Assembly (NCBI GenBank): GCA_033063855.1 | Contig: CP093830.1 | Coordinates: 248,854 to 312,853 of the forward strand | Source of the DNA: Smittia aterrima | Lineage: Eukaryota > Arthropoda > Insecta > Diptera > Chironomidae | Reading direction: 5' to 3' | DNA length: 64,000 nt | Part shown: positions 1 to 12,477 of the stretch, one piece after another | Layout: the number at the start of each line of letters is the position of its first letter | Numbering within the stretch: the stretch's first letter is position 1 | Made by a program: the position numbers and the translations under genes | Notes under the pieces: model-generated | The model's database searches: none | Seen by the model: the letters and a program-made list of their open reading frames with translations, nothing else | Told to the model about the DNA's origin: nothing

Positions 1-3000
1 TGTGAGTCGGAATAGTTTTCGAGTTTCTCGCGCGCGCGTTCACTTCGGCCTCTTGCAGCATGAAATCTTTTGTAAAGCGACCTAAATAAATTCCTTTTCT
101 TTCATTAGTTTTTCTTACAACTCGAGAATGTATTTAAATGGAACTCGGCTCTTACTCTCGCTTGAATTTACATTTGCTGCACTTTATCTCAAGTGAAATG
201 TGATCGGATTAGAGAGAAAATAATTATTTATCGTGAAAGATTCTGAGCTCAATTAGAAATCGCGTTCTTCCCACATCTGACTCACATTCAAATGATCGAA
301 TGATTTTCGGGAAGTATATTGCAAACGATGTCACTTAGAAGCGAACTGTGTGAGAGAGAGAGCTCACTGAGAATTAAAAGAAAATCACGTCGAAATGTAA
401 ACGACCTCACAAACTGCACAGAATGCGAGGAAAATTCTTTTTCGAACGACAAGGAAATTCAAGCTGTTTCTACAAGTTTTCCTTTCTCAGGGGCCGATCA
501 TAATCATCAATGGCGTTTTATTCTATTTCAGGGACTTTGCAAGTGCATTTGCAGCTTTGCCGTTACAAATTCAAGGGATCACCGCGAGATTCATTGTAAA
601 ACATGCGCCCGCAAATCACCTCGCGGCTTATATTCAAACAAATAGGTAATCAGCTTCTAATTTGATTCGCTCTCCATTTAAACAATGAGCAAAACAACCA
701 ACCAGTCCAATAAAGGTCTCTCTCTCCAATGTTTAATGTTTTATTGGTTTTTACATCTAAAGAGAATTAACAAAAAGAGGTCACCGTGTTGCTTTAATTC
801 ATTTACTAGAGCTAGCTCTCTTTAACGGCAATGCGGCGCACCCTTGCACAACCTCCACCTTCAGCGGAACAGCCGAAAATCGTAATTACGCTCTTATATT
901 CAAACGAGTTCTTTCTTTAATATTTAGAACATGCTTGCTCATGTTGTTTTTGTGATATTGTCGATCGTTTTAATTGTTAAGGATTTGAAGGTGGTTTTTG
1001 TAAATAATCAATTTACATCAATTGTAACTATCGAATCGAAGGATTTATGTGACACACAAACAAGTTCCACATTTACTTCAGCTTAAGCAACAATTGTTCT
1101 ACAAGATCTTGATCACGAACCGCACATCATGCTCAATCTCCCTAGAAAACGAACGAGAAAATTGCGTGTCATTTTGCTCATCATCTGCCTCTATTTCTGC
1201 TGCCGTTCAAAGCCGTTTTCAAAGAAGCTAGTTTCCCTTAACAATCCAATCATAGAAATAAGGTCATATGACCTCGAAAAAAAAAGGGTTCCCGTACTCC
1301 ATCAACCTCAAGGAGAGCTAGTGTTGTTCGTGTATTTGTTAAACAAATATGATTGATCTAAAATTAGATTAAAATACGTACACATTTCCTCATAAATCCC
1401 CGTAGATCCGATTCGAGGCCCAAAATGAATATCAAGGAAAGGGGTTGAGAATGAGAAAATGAGCTACGCCTACACCCGACAAACATGAAAGCGCGTTTAT
1501 GCTTTGACCCGAAAACAGTCGCGAACAAGAAAATCTTTCAATTAACAAATTAATATTTCTTCAGCGCAACGATGAATTTGATGTAGGCCTCAAAAAAAAA
1601 AGTCGCTCGTTATGCAATGAGAAAGAGACACAAGGAAAACTGTCAAACACGAAACTTATGTTCGCTTTTCACAAGGAAGAATTATGGATTATGAGCTTCA
1701 ACGTGTATGATCACGATTTGCCACGCGAATTGAGGACAAGCTTTTGGTGCGCATAGGTTAAGTTCCACTGGGAAGTGAAAAAACTTTAAATAAGAAATCT
1801 TCCTCGCGCCCCAAAGAGGAGGAAAAAACAACTTTGTGTTATATAAATTGCTTGTGACCATCAAGCAGCAGAACTAAATCTATTTGTTACAAGTCAACCT
1901 GCAAAAATGTCATAAACATCCGAGTGGTTTAATTAAATTGAAATACGGCAACGACAGGAACCGAATAAGAGCGCAATGTCTTTGTAAGTTTTAAAAGGAA
2001 AAAAATCACAAATTTCTGCATTTACAAATTGAAATCTTTTGCACAGAGATTGGAATCGATTCCTTTAATGATTAATGATCCTTCAATTCAGCGGAATTTC
2101 GTTTTTTTTCTGCGATTATTTGATCTAATTAAACAGGCTGGATGACGATAAAATCTGATTTCGCTCGCCACTACTTCATTACTTGAACTCTGCGACTTGA
2201 TAATGATCTAGCTTGGCCCCATTTAGACTCATCAGCATTAAGTACCGTGTAATCTATTTAGCTAAAGCGTTTGATATGCAAACAAGAAAGTTTGTTCCTT
2301 GATAATTTTGATTGTGATGACTAAGTTGCTAAACTAAGGATTCAGTGAATACCGTTGCGTTTCGGTGATGTCGCAAATAGCGGTATGATTCGCGAAATTA
2401 TGTAAATTTTCATTCATCTTTCTTCTCGTTTGAAACCCGATAGAATAACACGAGCCGAATTTCTACTTTGAATTAAAATTATTATACAAATGAACTAATT
2501 TTATCGTTCTTAGACCACATCACACTGATTAAGCGATATGATTATCCTAAAATATCAAACACAGTTTCATTACTTTCCTCTCAGCATCAGAAAAATATTT
2601 AACGAATCAAATCAAAATAAAGTTCATCGAACCCGTCTGAAAGATTCGCGAGCTGGGTGTAGTTCAACTGGATGATATTTTTAATAAAGAATTGTACAAA
2701 TTGGATATTAGTTATTCATTAAAGATACCGTTTGTTATATTAAACCCTCCCGAAGCTTGAGAATAAGATAAAAAGATTAATCTAAGTACTCACTTTGAAG
2801 AATTTTGTTTGCGGTTCAGATGAAATCCTCACTCTTTCAGTAATTTTATAGTCTTCGCAGCAAGTCCGTGCATTCAAGGCCCACTCTTCAAGCCCCTAAA
2901 TCACTCCGAATGTCCTTAAAAACGTCAGTAACTCGATTTCTTAATATTTTTATTTTACAACCAATTTAGTACTGCGCGTACTTGATTACCGAATCTACTT

Positions 3001-3332
3001 AGTACTTTCCGAGGGTCTTGGAACACACTCGATCCGCATAGTTGTTTGAAGGGTCTACTGAACGTTTTCAACAGAAAGAAATTGCTTTTCAAGTGAATAA
3101 AAATTTATATTTCAAATCGCTCATTTAAGAACCAAATCGTGCATCTTACGTCTTCAATTGATATCGCTCCTTTAGAGAATATCTAAAATTTTAAAAATTT
3201 CGGTCAAAACAATCAAGGCAACATTGAAAAGTTAAATTAGATCAATTCATATTTTCAACAAAGAAACGCAAAAAGTTTTCGTTCTTGAAATTACCAGCTC
3301 TAGCTTCGCCTTTATTATCATTGATATAAGTC
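1..3332. other. intergenic / upstream DNA, no supported gene
   Basis: AT-rich DNA with only short open frames and no recognisable domain. The longest frame, near 328-645, has no family resemblance. The last few hundred bases presumably hold the promoter and 5' UTR of the ariadne-1 gene that starts at 3333. Nothing else could be supported. Confidence 0.5.
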
Positions 3333-5922
3333 ATGGACTCTGAGGATGAGATCGGCATTGATTCGGGAAATGTTTCCTCTGACGAGGATTACGATTTCAT
3401 GCAAGTCGATGAAATTCAAAGATCCAGAGATGGAACTGCTCATGATAATCCAGATTATCCGTTTGAAGTGCTAACAACAGAAGAAATCGTTCAACACATG
3501 CTCGACTGTATTGCTGAAGTGAACAATGTCGTCGAGGTAAGGAAAAAAAAAAGAAATTTCATCATATTTAGATTGTTGTTGTTACGTCAATAACATTCGC
3601 GTGTGCATCTTTTAATACAAGTGAACCCATCTTCTATCTGAAGGGTTTGAGCAGATAGAAAGTGATTACAAACAAAATCGCGGGTGAAAATAAAAGAAAA
3701 TGCTGTCGTGTAGCTATTTTTATACTTTTCTTTTAGACGGAAAAAGAAAATTACCTTTCACGACATTCTAATGTCTTCTTATCAATCTCAAACAGCTGCT
3801 GTTAGAACTTCATATGTCATTTACTAGCAAAATCGAATTACTTTATTATTGTTAAGACTGCCCTTAAACACAGACTTCATCTTGTCCTAGCCCTAATCCC
3901 TAATCAACCCGCAACTTTCACTAGCCTCATCTTAAATATATTGGTGGTGTTTTTATAATCCAACTCAATGACCCAGTTGCTAGATCAATGCTGGAAAAAA
4001 AACTAAGCACTCTCATGAAAAAAGAAAACAAAACAACCGATTTTGTGATTAGAAAAAGAAATAATTTTGGCGAATTTCGATAGCTCTGATATAAAATTAT
4101 TTCCCGTTGTTATCATAAGTAGCACATCACTTAATCAATTAACAGCTTAATGATAATTACAATCTTCATTTTAGATTCCCGTCACAACAACCCGCATACT
4201 TTTAAATCATTTCCGATGGGACAAGGAGAAATTGATGGAACGCTACTACGACGGAGATCAGGAGGCTCTATTTAAAGCGGCCCACGTCATTAATCCTTAC
4301 GTGATACCAAAAAGAGAATCAAGGGTAATAACCGACATAAAGACTACGTTTACCATACATCTGGACACTCGACTTTGTTACGCGTGTGCAAAGTTTTTCC
4401 TTCACGATCGTTCAATGATCTTCCGGAAAAACTTTTCTTGAACACGTGATCAGCTTACTCATCTTGTCTCTTTCTCATTTTAGACCTTCCGTGTATCAAT
4501 GATGGAAGAGTGCGACATTTGCTTCCTCAAATACCAATTCACAAGCATGACGGGCCTTCAATGTGGTCATCGTTTCTGTAAAGCTTGTTGGATCGAATAC
4601 CTGACGACCAAGATTATGGAGGAAGGCCTGTGCAAGTCGATTGCGTGCGCTGCTCATGGCTGTGATATTCTTGTGGACGACGTAACTGTCATGAATCTTT
4701 TGACAGAACCTCGTGTTCGAACAAAATACCAACAATTGATTACAAACAGCTTCGTAGAGTGCAATCGTCTTCTTCGCTGGTGTCCTTCAGCTGACTGCAG
4801 CTACGCCGTAAAGGTTCAGTACGTAGATGCTCGGCCAGTGGAATGTAAATGCGGTCACGTTTTTTGTTTTGAATGTGGTGAACAATGGCACGATCCTGTC
4901 CAGTGTCGTTTGTTGCGTAAATGGATAAAGAAATGTGATGATGATTCCGAAACATCGAACTGGATTGCTGCCAATACAAAAGAATGCCCTAAATGTAATG
5001 TGACGATTGAAAAGGATGGTGGATGTAATCACATGGTGAGTTGCAGTATGAAATAATTTAAAATTCAATCTCATTAATGAGAAAATCTTTTATATTAAAG
5101 GTTTGCAAGAATCAACATTGCAAACATGATTTCTGCTGGGTCTGTCTTGGCTCGTGGGAACCACACGGTAGCTCTTGGTACAACTGCAATCGTTATGATG
5201 AAGATGAAGCACGTGCAGCTCGTGATGCTGCAGAGAAATTAAGATCATCGTTGGCTAGGTGAGTTCTTGACAACCCTATGTTATTCACTTAATAACGTTG
5301 AAATCTCGTTATAAGGTATTTGCATTACTACAATCGGTACATGAATCATCAGCAATCACTTAAGTTTGAACACAAGCTCTACACATCGGTAAAAATAAAG
5401 ATGGAAGAGATGCAACAACATAATATGTCATGGATTGAGGTAAGTTTAGATGAATTAAATTTGTGGTCGAATCTGCGACTATATTCGATCTTTTCAGGTT
5501 CAATTCTTGAAGAAGGCCGTCGATATTCTGTGCCAATGCCGTCAAACGCTCATGTGCACCTACGTATTTGCGTACTATTTGAAGAAAAACAACCAATCGA
5601 TGATATTCGAGGACAACCAGAAGGACTTGGAGTCGGCGACTGAGAAACTGAGCGAATATCTCGAACGCGATATCACAAGCGAGAACTTGGCTGATATTAA
5701 ACAGAAGGTTCAAGACAAGTATAGGTGAGCATCATTTTATTTTTAATTATTTTCATGAAATATGATAAAAAAATCTTTTTTTCTAGATACTGCGAAAAAC
5801 GTCGGAAAGTTCTCTTAGATCACGTTCATGAAGGGTAAGCATTCATTGCTGAAAGCTTGAATATTCCTAATCGAAATATTAATTTTAGCTACGACAAGGA
5901 TTGGTGGGAATACGTCGAGTAG
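3333..5922 (+). CDS. ari-1: ariadne-1, RBR-type E3 ubiquitin ligase
   Basis: Eight exons: 3333-3536, 4175-4324, 4484-5035, 5101-5258, 5316-5439, 5498-5724, 5787-5834 and 5889-5922. All have GT-AG borders and the phases agree, giving 498 residues, close to the roughly 500 of fly Ari-1. The N-terminus is acidic. RING1 begins at C128-D-I-C and continues through CGHRFC, followed by an IBR region and then RING2. RING2 is split by the exon 3/4 junction in GGCNHM|VCKNQHC; C299 is the predicted catalytic cysteine by family alignment. The WVCLGSWEPHG motif and the C-terminal Ariadne domain, ending DKDWWEYVE, are well conserved. In this family the enzyme takes ubiquitin from UbcH7-type E2s and is activated by neddylated cullins. 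A poly(A) signal lies at 6058-6063. Identification is secure; the start ATG is supported by the family N-terminus. Confidence 0.96.
3537..4174 (+). other. ariadne-1 intron 1
   Basis: This 638-base intron is the longest in the gene. It runs from a GTAAGG donor to a TTTTAG acceptor. It is low-complexity AT-rich sequence with no open frame or repeat worth naming. Confidence 0.7.
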
Positions 5923-6778
5923 TAAAACATTGCCGACAGTCAGCCAATCGTTTCATCATCTACATTCATTATCTTTTCTATTTGGTATCGGTTTCTGTTA
6001 ACTTTTTTTTTTTCGAATTCAAGTACATCTTGGCAACAAAGTGTCAGTCTCTTTTTCAATAAACAAGCCTCGTTTTCTAGCTGCAAATAGAATGTACCAC
6101 TTTCCTTAAATACCTTCATTTTCTAAGATTGTACCTGAGGATCTTTCCCTGCCGTTTATTCTCGAAATTTCTTTCCAACTAAAAAATGATGAAACAACTG
6201 AGTCGACACGAAATCGAATAGAGAACAAAATCGATATCGAAAAAGTTAATTAATTAATGAAAACAAGTGATAAAATCTTATTTGCAGAGAAACGTTATTA
6301 AGTAATTAAAATCTATTTAAGAAGCGCTTGCAGAGCTGTGGAGCAGAATCACTTTTATGTAAAATCTAATATTTTTCGTTTTTTTTAACCAAAATATTTC
6401 CTTCGCGACCAAGTCGAATACCACGCCAAACAGCTTGCGAGGAGCCAAGTAAAGTGCTAGTGTGGTATTAAGGCTATCATAAATGTCTTTTGACGAAGGA
6501 GTTTTCACTAAATGTTGAAGTCTAGTTGACGATCTAACTTGTGAATTATAAATTTTTATCTAATTACTCATTTTTCTAATTCTCTTTTGGCTTCATAATT
6601 TAATTTTAAACTTAAAATGAACAATGTTTAGTTAAAAGTTTATTGATTTTATTAATTTGTAACAATGAATTGAAAACACAAAATAAAGAAAATTTGAATC
6701 AGCTCACAGCTTAAGTCCGAATAAGTTTCAGTGTTGTTATTACTCTTACTTTAGGAATCATGCATCGCCGTGCAAACC
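5923..6778. other. 3' UTR of ariadne-1 and convergent intergenic DNA
   Basis: Holds the ariadne-1 3' UTR (AATAAA at 6058) and then the 3' flank of the convergent isomerase-like gene. The sequence is AT-rich and I see no gene in it. Confidence 0.5.
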
Positions 6779-7672
6779 CTAAAAAGTAAATCCGAATTCC
6801 TTGATCCATTCAAAATTGCCCGTCAGTGGCTTGTATTCACCTGTTAAAAATAAACATTACTTTTACTTTTTAGATTTCCTCCAAGTGAAAAATAACTCAC
6901 ATCCGATTTCTCCCGAGTACCCAATGTCTTCTAATTTTTGAAGAATGTATTTTAAATTCAACTCACCTATTAAAAATAAATGCTTGAGTATTAGATGGGA
7001 AGACAAATTTACAATCTACTCACCAAGTGAGTTCGGCTCATTTCTATCCGGACTTTGCGCGATTTGAATATGTCCTATCAAATTATTTTGTTGAAATTCA
7101 ATCAAGCTGTTTATGATGTTACCACGAATCATTTGTAAATGAAATAAGTCAACCATCAGTTTGATGTTTTGGCTGCCAACAGATTTTATTGCAGTGGTGG
7201 CGTATGAGAAGTCACTTAGAAAATATCCAGGAACAGATAATGAGTTTATTGGCTCAATCACTCCGAGGATATTTTCTTGCTCGAGGTATGTCGCCGCATA
7301 ACGAAGATTAGCGAGAAATGTATCATGATGTTCTTTAGATGGTGCATGCTCTAGCTTCCCAGACATCAGATGAATCTTCTTACAATCAAAGAGCTTGGCA
7401 AAGGTAATTGTATTGTGGAAGTTCCTTTTGAAAGCTTCTTGTTGTCCAGGAAAGGAGGCACAACCGAATCTCGCATCAGGATCAGTGCAAATATTTACAA
7501 GCGAAACATTCAATTTCAATTGAGTTTTGACTTTTAATAATTCCTGAAGATCAATTTCAGCGGGAAATGGATGTTCAACAGCTTTGAAACCAGCAAGACT
7601 TGCTAATTCATATTGCTCAATTATTGTCGCTCCTTCCTTGAAGAGAAACCCAAGATTCGCACTAAACCTCAT
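6779..7672 (-). CDS. putative hydroxypyruvate isomerase (TIM-barrel, Hyi/Gip family)
   Basis: Three exons read on the minus strand: 7024-7672, 6901-6966 and 6779-6840, with GT-AG borders and phase 1 at both junctions, giving 258 residues. That is the usual length for the eukaryotic hydroxypyruvate isomerase (HYI/Gip) branch of the xylose-isomerase-like TIM-barrel family. The N-terminus MRFSANLGFLF is characteristic. Metal and substrate residues expected for the fold are visible in GVIEPIN, KLMVDLFHLQ, GHIQIAQSPDRNEP and the C-terminal IGCEYKP stretch created by the second splice. The family interconverts hydroxypyruvate and tartronate semialdehyde, although the insect enzyme's substrate is poorly defined. 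It converges with ariadne-1. The name Gip is used for the fly homologue, but orthology was not tested. Confidence 0.88.
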
Positions 7673-8897
7673 CTTCGTCTATAAACTGTAAAGTGGCGAA
7701 GCTGAACTGACTTTCAATTTCTTATCAGTTTGATTTAATAAAAACAAACACTCGCCTTCTGTGTTTTCGTTTCTTATCTTTCACGAAGTGCCTCTTACGA
7801 AGTGGGAGAGCTTTGGAAGTCCCGACTTGTTCCAAAGAAAATGATTATTTTCCAACTATTAAAACATAAATTCCGTAATTGAATTTTTCGTTCACGAAGT
7901 GGCAACGCAATTCACTCACACAATAACAAACGATAGAATAAAATATTTGTAGCGCTTTTAGCGGCGGATATTTTATTTGAAATCACGCACTGTGTTGTTA
8001 ACGGCGCAATTATGTAATTTTTGCTGCTTGAAATTGACGGATCCAGATCGCGCTTGCACTTATCTAATTGACAAAATGAAATTAGACCCAAAGGTAAATG
8101 CAATAAGCCAAACATCAGTTAGTTTAAATAATTTGTTGTTACACAGAAAAGTTTTAAAAGACAATCAAGAAATAATGCATGACATTAATATGCTGGTTAA
8201 GTAATTTGATTATGAGAAGAGGTAAAGGTTATGTCATGGCAAAAGCATGATGAGAATTCAAAGAATTTTCAAGTTTCACTATTTCAAGAACAAAAAGACT
8301 TTCACTTTTTATAGTTTTTTATTCGAAATGACATTCGCTAACGAGCAAGCATCTTCATGCGATCGCGACGAAAGCGAAAGCAGACCAGACCAACCAACAT
8401 ATCACTTTGATCATCTTCTCTTTCCTCGTCTTACAAGTAACTTTGCAACCGCACCATGCAGTTCCATTTCGAGCATTAAACGAGCCTACATTTGAGTGTT
8501 GCGCAATATCTTCTACAGCACGATTAGCGCTCAGCTGGTTTCTTTCCTCCCCAGCTCGTCATCTCGGTCTCGTGTGGAAAAACAAACTATCAAAACTTTA
8601 CTTTTAGTTGAGTGCTTAGTACGATTGAATCTGTTATTTCTGTTGCTGCAGAGTCGCGCAAAAGTCCAAAAACGCAGTCCGCGTTCAACTTTTCCAATTG
8701 CACAAATTTTCTGATTAAATTGTACAAAAATCAAGTTTGTTACGAAGGCGTCTCAATAAAAATAAATTAGTCCGAGGAGAAGGTGAAATTTCATTCCTGA
8801 GTGTTTAGTCGATTTTGTCGAGTCTTGAAAATCAAACGCTAAAAATTTTATTTTAAAATATTTTTTCCTTAAACCGAAAAATATATTCTTTTCTTCA
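7673..8897. other. promoter-side intergenic DNA with CACGAAGTG repeats
   Basis: Region between the isomerase start and the next plus-strand gene. It carries copies of CACGAAGTG or a close variant at 7782-7790, 7796-7804 and 7893-7901. It also contains one short plus-strand open frame (see next entry). No other coding signal is convincing. Confidence 0.4.
7962..8204 (+). CDS. possible small helical protein, partial, unrecognised
   Basis: The frame is open from 7962 to a TAA ending at 8204, about 80 codons. The first in-frame ATG is only at about 8074, leaving 43 residues. The C-terminal half (NNLLLHRKVLKDNQEIMHDI) looks like an amphipathic helix, of the kind seen in small BLOC/BORC-type subunits, but I could not match a family. 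If real, it probably needs an upstream exon that I could not place. It may equally be chance. Confidence 0.22.
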   Translation, partial: RRIFYLKSRTVLLTAQLCNFCCLKLTDPDRACTYLIDKMKLDPKVNAISQTSVSLNNLLLHRKVLKDNQEIMHDINMLVK

Positions 8898-9510
8898 ATG
8901 TATCTGGGATCGTTAGCAGTTGGATCATCATCCGCCGGGCTAAAAATGGGCTTACGGTTCTTGATAGTTTTGGTTGTTGGACTTGCTGGTCTTTATACGA
9001 TACATTTGCTATCACAGGACTTTTTTAAATTCACAAACAAAATTGGAAGTGGTAAGTGATCGTGAGATAGTGATTCAGTTCTAAAAGATCTCCTTTCCTT
9101 AAATAGCTTCAAGTGCTATAACTGGTGCTTCTGGGAAACGTGACGCGGAAAGTGCCGATCGCTGGATGAATATAACTCAACAGCAAATCGAGTTTGAGAG
9201 TAAAATCGATTGGAATAAAATATTGTCGCGAGATCCATTTAGTTGTGCTCTTTCGATAATTTGTCAGTTATCTGCTGGAGCTGAGAAGAACAATGAAGAA
9301 GCAAATAAAATCTACGAATTTATAACCCATGCTATTGAACATTCTAAGGTACCAAAGAAACTTAGAAAATCTTATGAACTGGGTTTGAATTTCAATAAAA
9401 ATCAAAAGGAAGATTTTACCAAATGTTACGAGAACTATCCGCTCTGTCCATATTCTGCTAAAACCATGATAAAGTTTATAACTTTCAACAAATTCCTATT
9501 TGGACGGTAA
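8898..9510 (+). CDS. small signal-anchored or secreted protein, unrecognised insect family
   Basis: Two exons, 8898-9051 and 9107-9510, with a 55-base intron (GTAAGT..TAG, phase 1), giving 185 residues. Residues about 17-36 (LRFLIVLVVGLAGLYTI) are a hydrophobic membrane anchor or uncleaved signal. The rest should lie outside the cytosol. The C-terminal half contains DPFSCALSIICQL and later KCYENYPLCPYSAK, four cysteines suggesting two disulfides. NIT is an N-glycosylation sequon. The spacing suggests a conserved secreted insect family, but I cannot name it and no catalytic motif is seen. It lies 283 bases upstream of the GH99-like gene on the same strand. Confidence 0.7.
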
Positions 9511-9793
9511 CGCAATAAGAAATAATGTTGCCGCGCGATTACGAAATAAAATTATTTCACTCAAGCTAGTTAGGAGATTATAAGTTGCGCATTGTTAACT
9601 ATTGTCAAATGATTGAAAATAAAGGTCGAAAATTATTCTTGCGCTGTTTGAAATTTAAATGATACAGTGACGATGCTTTCACAGCTCTTGCGCAGTTCAT
9701 CTGTTTTCATAATCATCTGAGATAAAACGAGAAAAGAAAATCCTCTTGAATTTGTTTTTTTATTCACTAAAAGAAGTTAAAAGTTCAATAGCC

Positions 9794-11344
9794 ATGTATT
9801 TGATTAATCTAAAGTCACTTCGTATGTTAATCTATCTCTCGGGACTCATCTCACTCTTTCTCATCATTTACTACATTTACATCTCAAACTACAACAAAAA
9901 CATCCTCAAGCAGAACGAAAGAAAAATCAACTTTTTGATGATGCAACAGCAACGAGTAAGCAACTACCTCGATGGGAATGGCCGTAGTCCCCAGATGAAG
10001 CAAAAGCAGAAAGAGATTCTCAGTGCCATTAATCAAATGTCGCAAGGCGATATAGTGGCAGAAAAGTACGACGAAAAAGTTGTGAAAAATCGAATTATCC
10101 GTGAGAAAGTTAAATTGATGTCAGAAAGTCTAGACTTACATAAAATCGATATTCATCGTGATAATTTCGCGATGAGCGAAGATCTTCTTATCTACAACAA
10201 GACCATAAGCAACGTTCAAATATTTTACTATCTACCCGTCAAATGGTACAAGGCGGAAAATCAAAGCATCTACCAGCTCAACACGGTCTTCTATCCTAAG
10301 AGAGGTCTCTACAATTACTCAACAGCAGAGTTCGCTAGAAAAATTCTTAAAGCTCATTTCGAGGAGATTCGAATGTGTGGAATTGGTGTTATTATTCTTC
10401 ATTGGGAGCCCCAAAACTCCGAACTCAACAATTTGCTTCATTTGGTCTTCCACACAGCAACCGAACTAAATTCTCATAATAAGGACAGTCCAATAAAGAT
10501 TGCGATTCAAATTGGAGATTATCGAGATAGAACTGTTGAGAGTATTCGCAATAACATTAAATTTTTCGTAGACAATTTCACAGGCAATCCGAGCTTTTTT
10601 AAGGTTTATTCAGCCAGACGTCAAAAATCTCTTCCAATGTTTTACATGAAAAATGCTGAGCAGATTAAAGACTGGGGAAAACTTCTTGGAAGAAATGGAA
10701 TGATAACGATTCGAGACACTAATTACGATTCGTTGATTCTGGCTCATCTTGAGTGAGTTTACAAACATTTCAATTTATCTGTAAATTAAATATCTTTTTT
10801 CAGAACCAAAGAAAGCAAGACAATCGTGAGGCAATCAGCGTTTGACGGATTTTATACTTACAATGCTTCGAACGGTGCGAATTACTTCTCGACGTGGAAA
10901 AATTGGGAAAAGCTGAAGCATTTTGCTGAGATGTATAATTTAATCTTTGTACCAACCGTTGGACCAGGAGTTTACGACTCATCGCCTCTGTATAATTCTC
11001 TGAGAAGATTTCGAGCTAATGGACAATAGTAAGTGATCAAATAACAAAGAGCTCGAAGTAATAAATTCTCTTCATATTTTAGCTTTGAAATTGGATTCAA
11101 AACTGCTCTCATGCAAAACACCGAATTCGTTTCCATCGAGAGCTATAATAACTTCAACTTCGGCACACAAATTGAAGCCGTCACTCCGCACAATAAATTC
11201 AGAGACTATGCTCCACATCAGCCAATTAAATATTTAAGGATCGCTCAGCACTGGGTTAACCAATTATACAAAATAAAAGTCGAAAACCAAAAGCAAACGG
11301 GTAGAAAGGTTTGCGAGAATCTTTTGAATAACACTATTTGTTAG
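9794..11344 (+). CDS. GH99 endo-alpha-1,2-mannosidase-like protein, predicted pseudoenzyme
   Basis: Three exons, 9794-10752, 10804-11028 and 11083-11344, phases consistent, giving 481 residues; vertebrate MANEA has about 460. I used the ATG at 9794 rather than the upstream TTG. Residues about 12-32 form a type II membrane anchor, as in the Golgi enzyme. Family landmarks are VQIFYY near the start of the barrel, LPMFYMKNAEQIKDWGKLL, FDGFYTYNASNGANY, VPTVGPGVYD and GTQIE. In GH99 enzymes the catalytic pair are the two glutamates of NEWHEG. Here codons 11147-11164 read N-N-F-N-F-G, so both are replaced, and the FHIEPY segment reads IQIGDY. The fold looks intact, with no frameshift or stop. I infer a non-hydrolytic, perhaps glycan-binding, paralogue. 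A canonical copy would be expected elsewhere in the genome. Confidence 0.87.
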
Positions 11345-11624
11345 AAAAATAGAATAAAACGTTATAAAAAATAAATGATTTAGTATTTAAATGTCTTTGG
11401 GCAAAAAATAATTATGAGATGCTTCAGAGTTTTATAATCTTCTCATTTTTAAATAAAAGTTGTTAATTTCTCATGAGACGGATTTTCATTGCCAAATTTT
11501 TATTAAAATATTTTTGAATCATCTTATCGCTAATTTCTGAATACATTTTGATTTTTCAATGAGACAGTTTCAACGCCAAAAGAACAACTTTAAAGGAAAT
11601 CAATTTAAGGCTGTGTTCAATCAG

Positions 11625-12477
11625 CTAAGTTTGTGGATAAAGCTGGGCAAGTGTAAAGCGTTCGTGGATTTTTGTTGCTGTTTTCTTGAAAACTTTTGCC
11701 AGCGATTTTTCGATGAGAGGAATCATATCTTGACTAAGTAGCAAAAAGTTCTCGTTAATTGCTTTGTTTATTATTTGACCCAGGGCTTTGTCTCCGCCAA
11801 ACAAATTATCAAGGTGAATTTGTCCATTCTCAAGAGTTATTTTGATATCCAATTTGTCAGGAACCAAGTGAGTTTGTCCGTTTATTTGTTTCTGAATTCC
11901 CTTGATCCTCACGTTAGCAGTACAGCCTGTGAAATTTCCTTTAAATTGCCCTGCACCTTGGAGCGGAATAATAAGGATCCTCCCATCAACATTGTATCGA
12001 CCAACAACATAAAGATGGGGAAGTTCAATTTGGAAAGAGTATTTTGAAGCAAATTCGACAACCCTGAAATGATACCAATGAAATTAAATAATATCGGATA
12101 ATTTTTTATCTACTTCAGGTTTTTTAGATTCCAGTTAGAAGCTCCATATGCTTTGATATCTTTAGCGGTTACAAGAAGGCCTTGGTCTGTTTTACTTCCA
12201 GCAATAATAAACTCTCCTAATTCAATAGGTTCTAGAGATGGAATGTCGTATTCAGGTAGTCCGGTAACTAGGTATGGTTTGAGGTGGTTGACAGAATTAA
12301 TGACACAACCCGAAGGATTCGGATCACTTCGTTTACAAATCTTTAGGAAATCAGCTGAAATATGGATTAAGTCAAAACTTAAGCAATCACAATGAAAACT
12401 TGCAACTTACGGATGTTTTCACCGGTTACGGTGGCCATGACCGTGAACACGATTAAACAACTTAAGAAATTCTTCAT
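11625..12477 (-). CDS. takeout/JHBP-family secreted lipophilic-ligand-binding protein
   Basis: Three minus-strand exons, 12411-12477, 12114-12354 and 11625-12063, phases 1 and 2, giving 248 residues, the usual length for the takeout family. Residues 1-20 (MKNFLSCLIVFTVMATVTG) are a signal peptide. Early family motifs are ICKRSDPNPSGCVINSV, with the conserved disulfide cysteines, and PYLVTGLPEYDIPSLEPIEL. The C-terminal half holds the TGCTANVRIKG and HLDNLFGGDKALGQIINKAI stretches typical of the SMP/JHBP fold. Family members carry juvenile hormone or other hydrophobic ligands in haemolymph or chemosensory tissue; the ligand here cannot be read from sequence. Confidence 0.9.

Noticed and set aside
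319..645. Open frame of about 108 codons at the left edge
   Set aside because: No domain, uneven composition, no splice-consistent continuation and no poly(A) context; likely chance.
4496..5713. Several antisense frames across ariadne-1
   Set aside because: All overlap conserved coding exons and have no independent signals.
9746..9793. Upstream TTG start for the GH99-like protein
   Set aside because: TTG is not a normal eukaryotic start; the ATG at 9794 precedes the membrane anchor directly.
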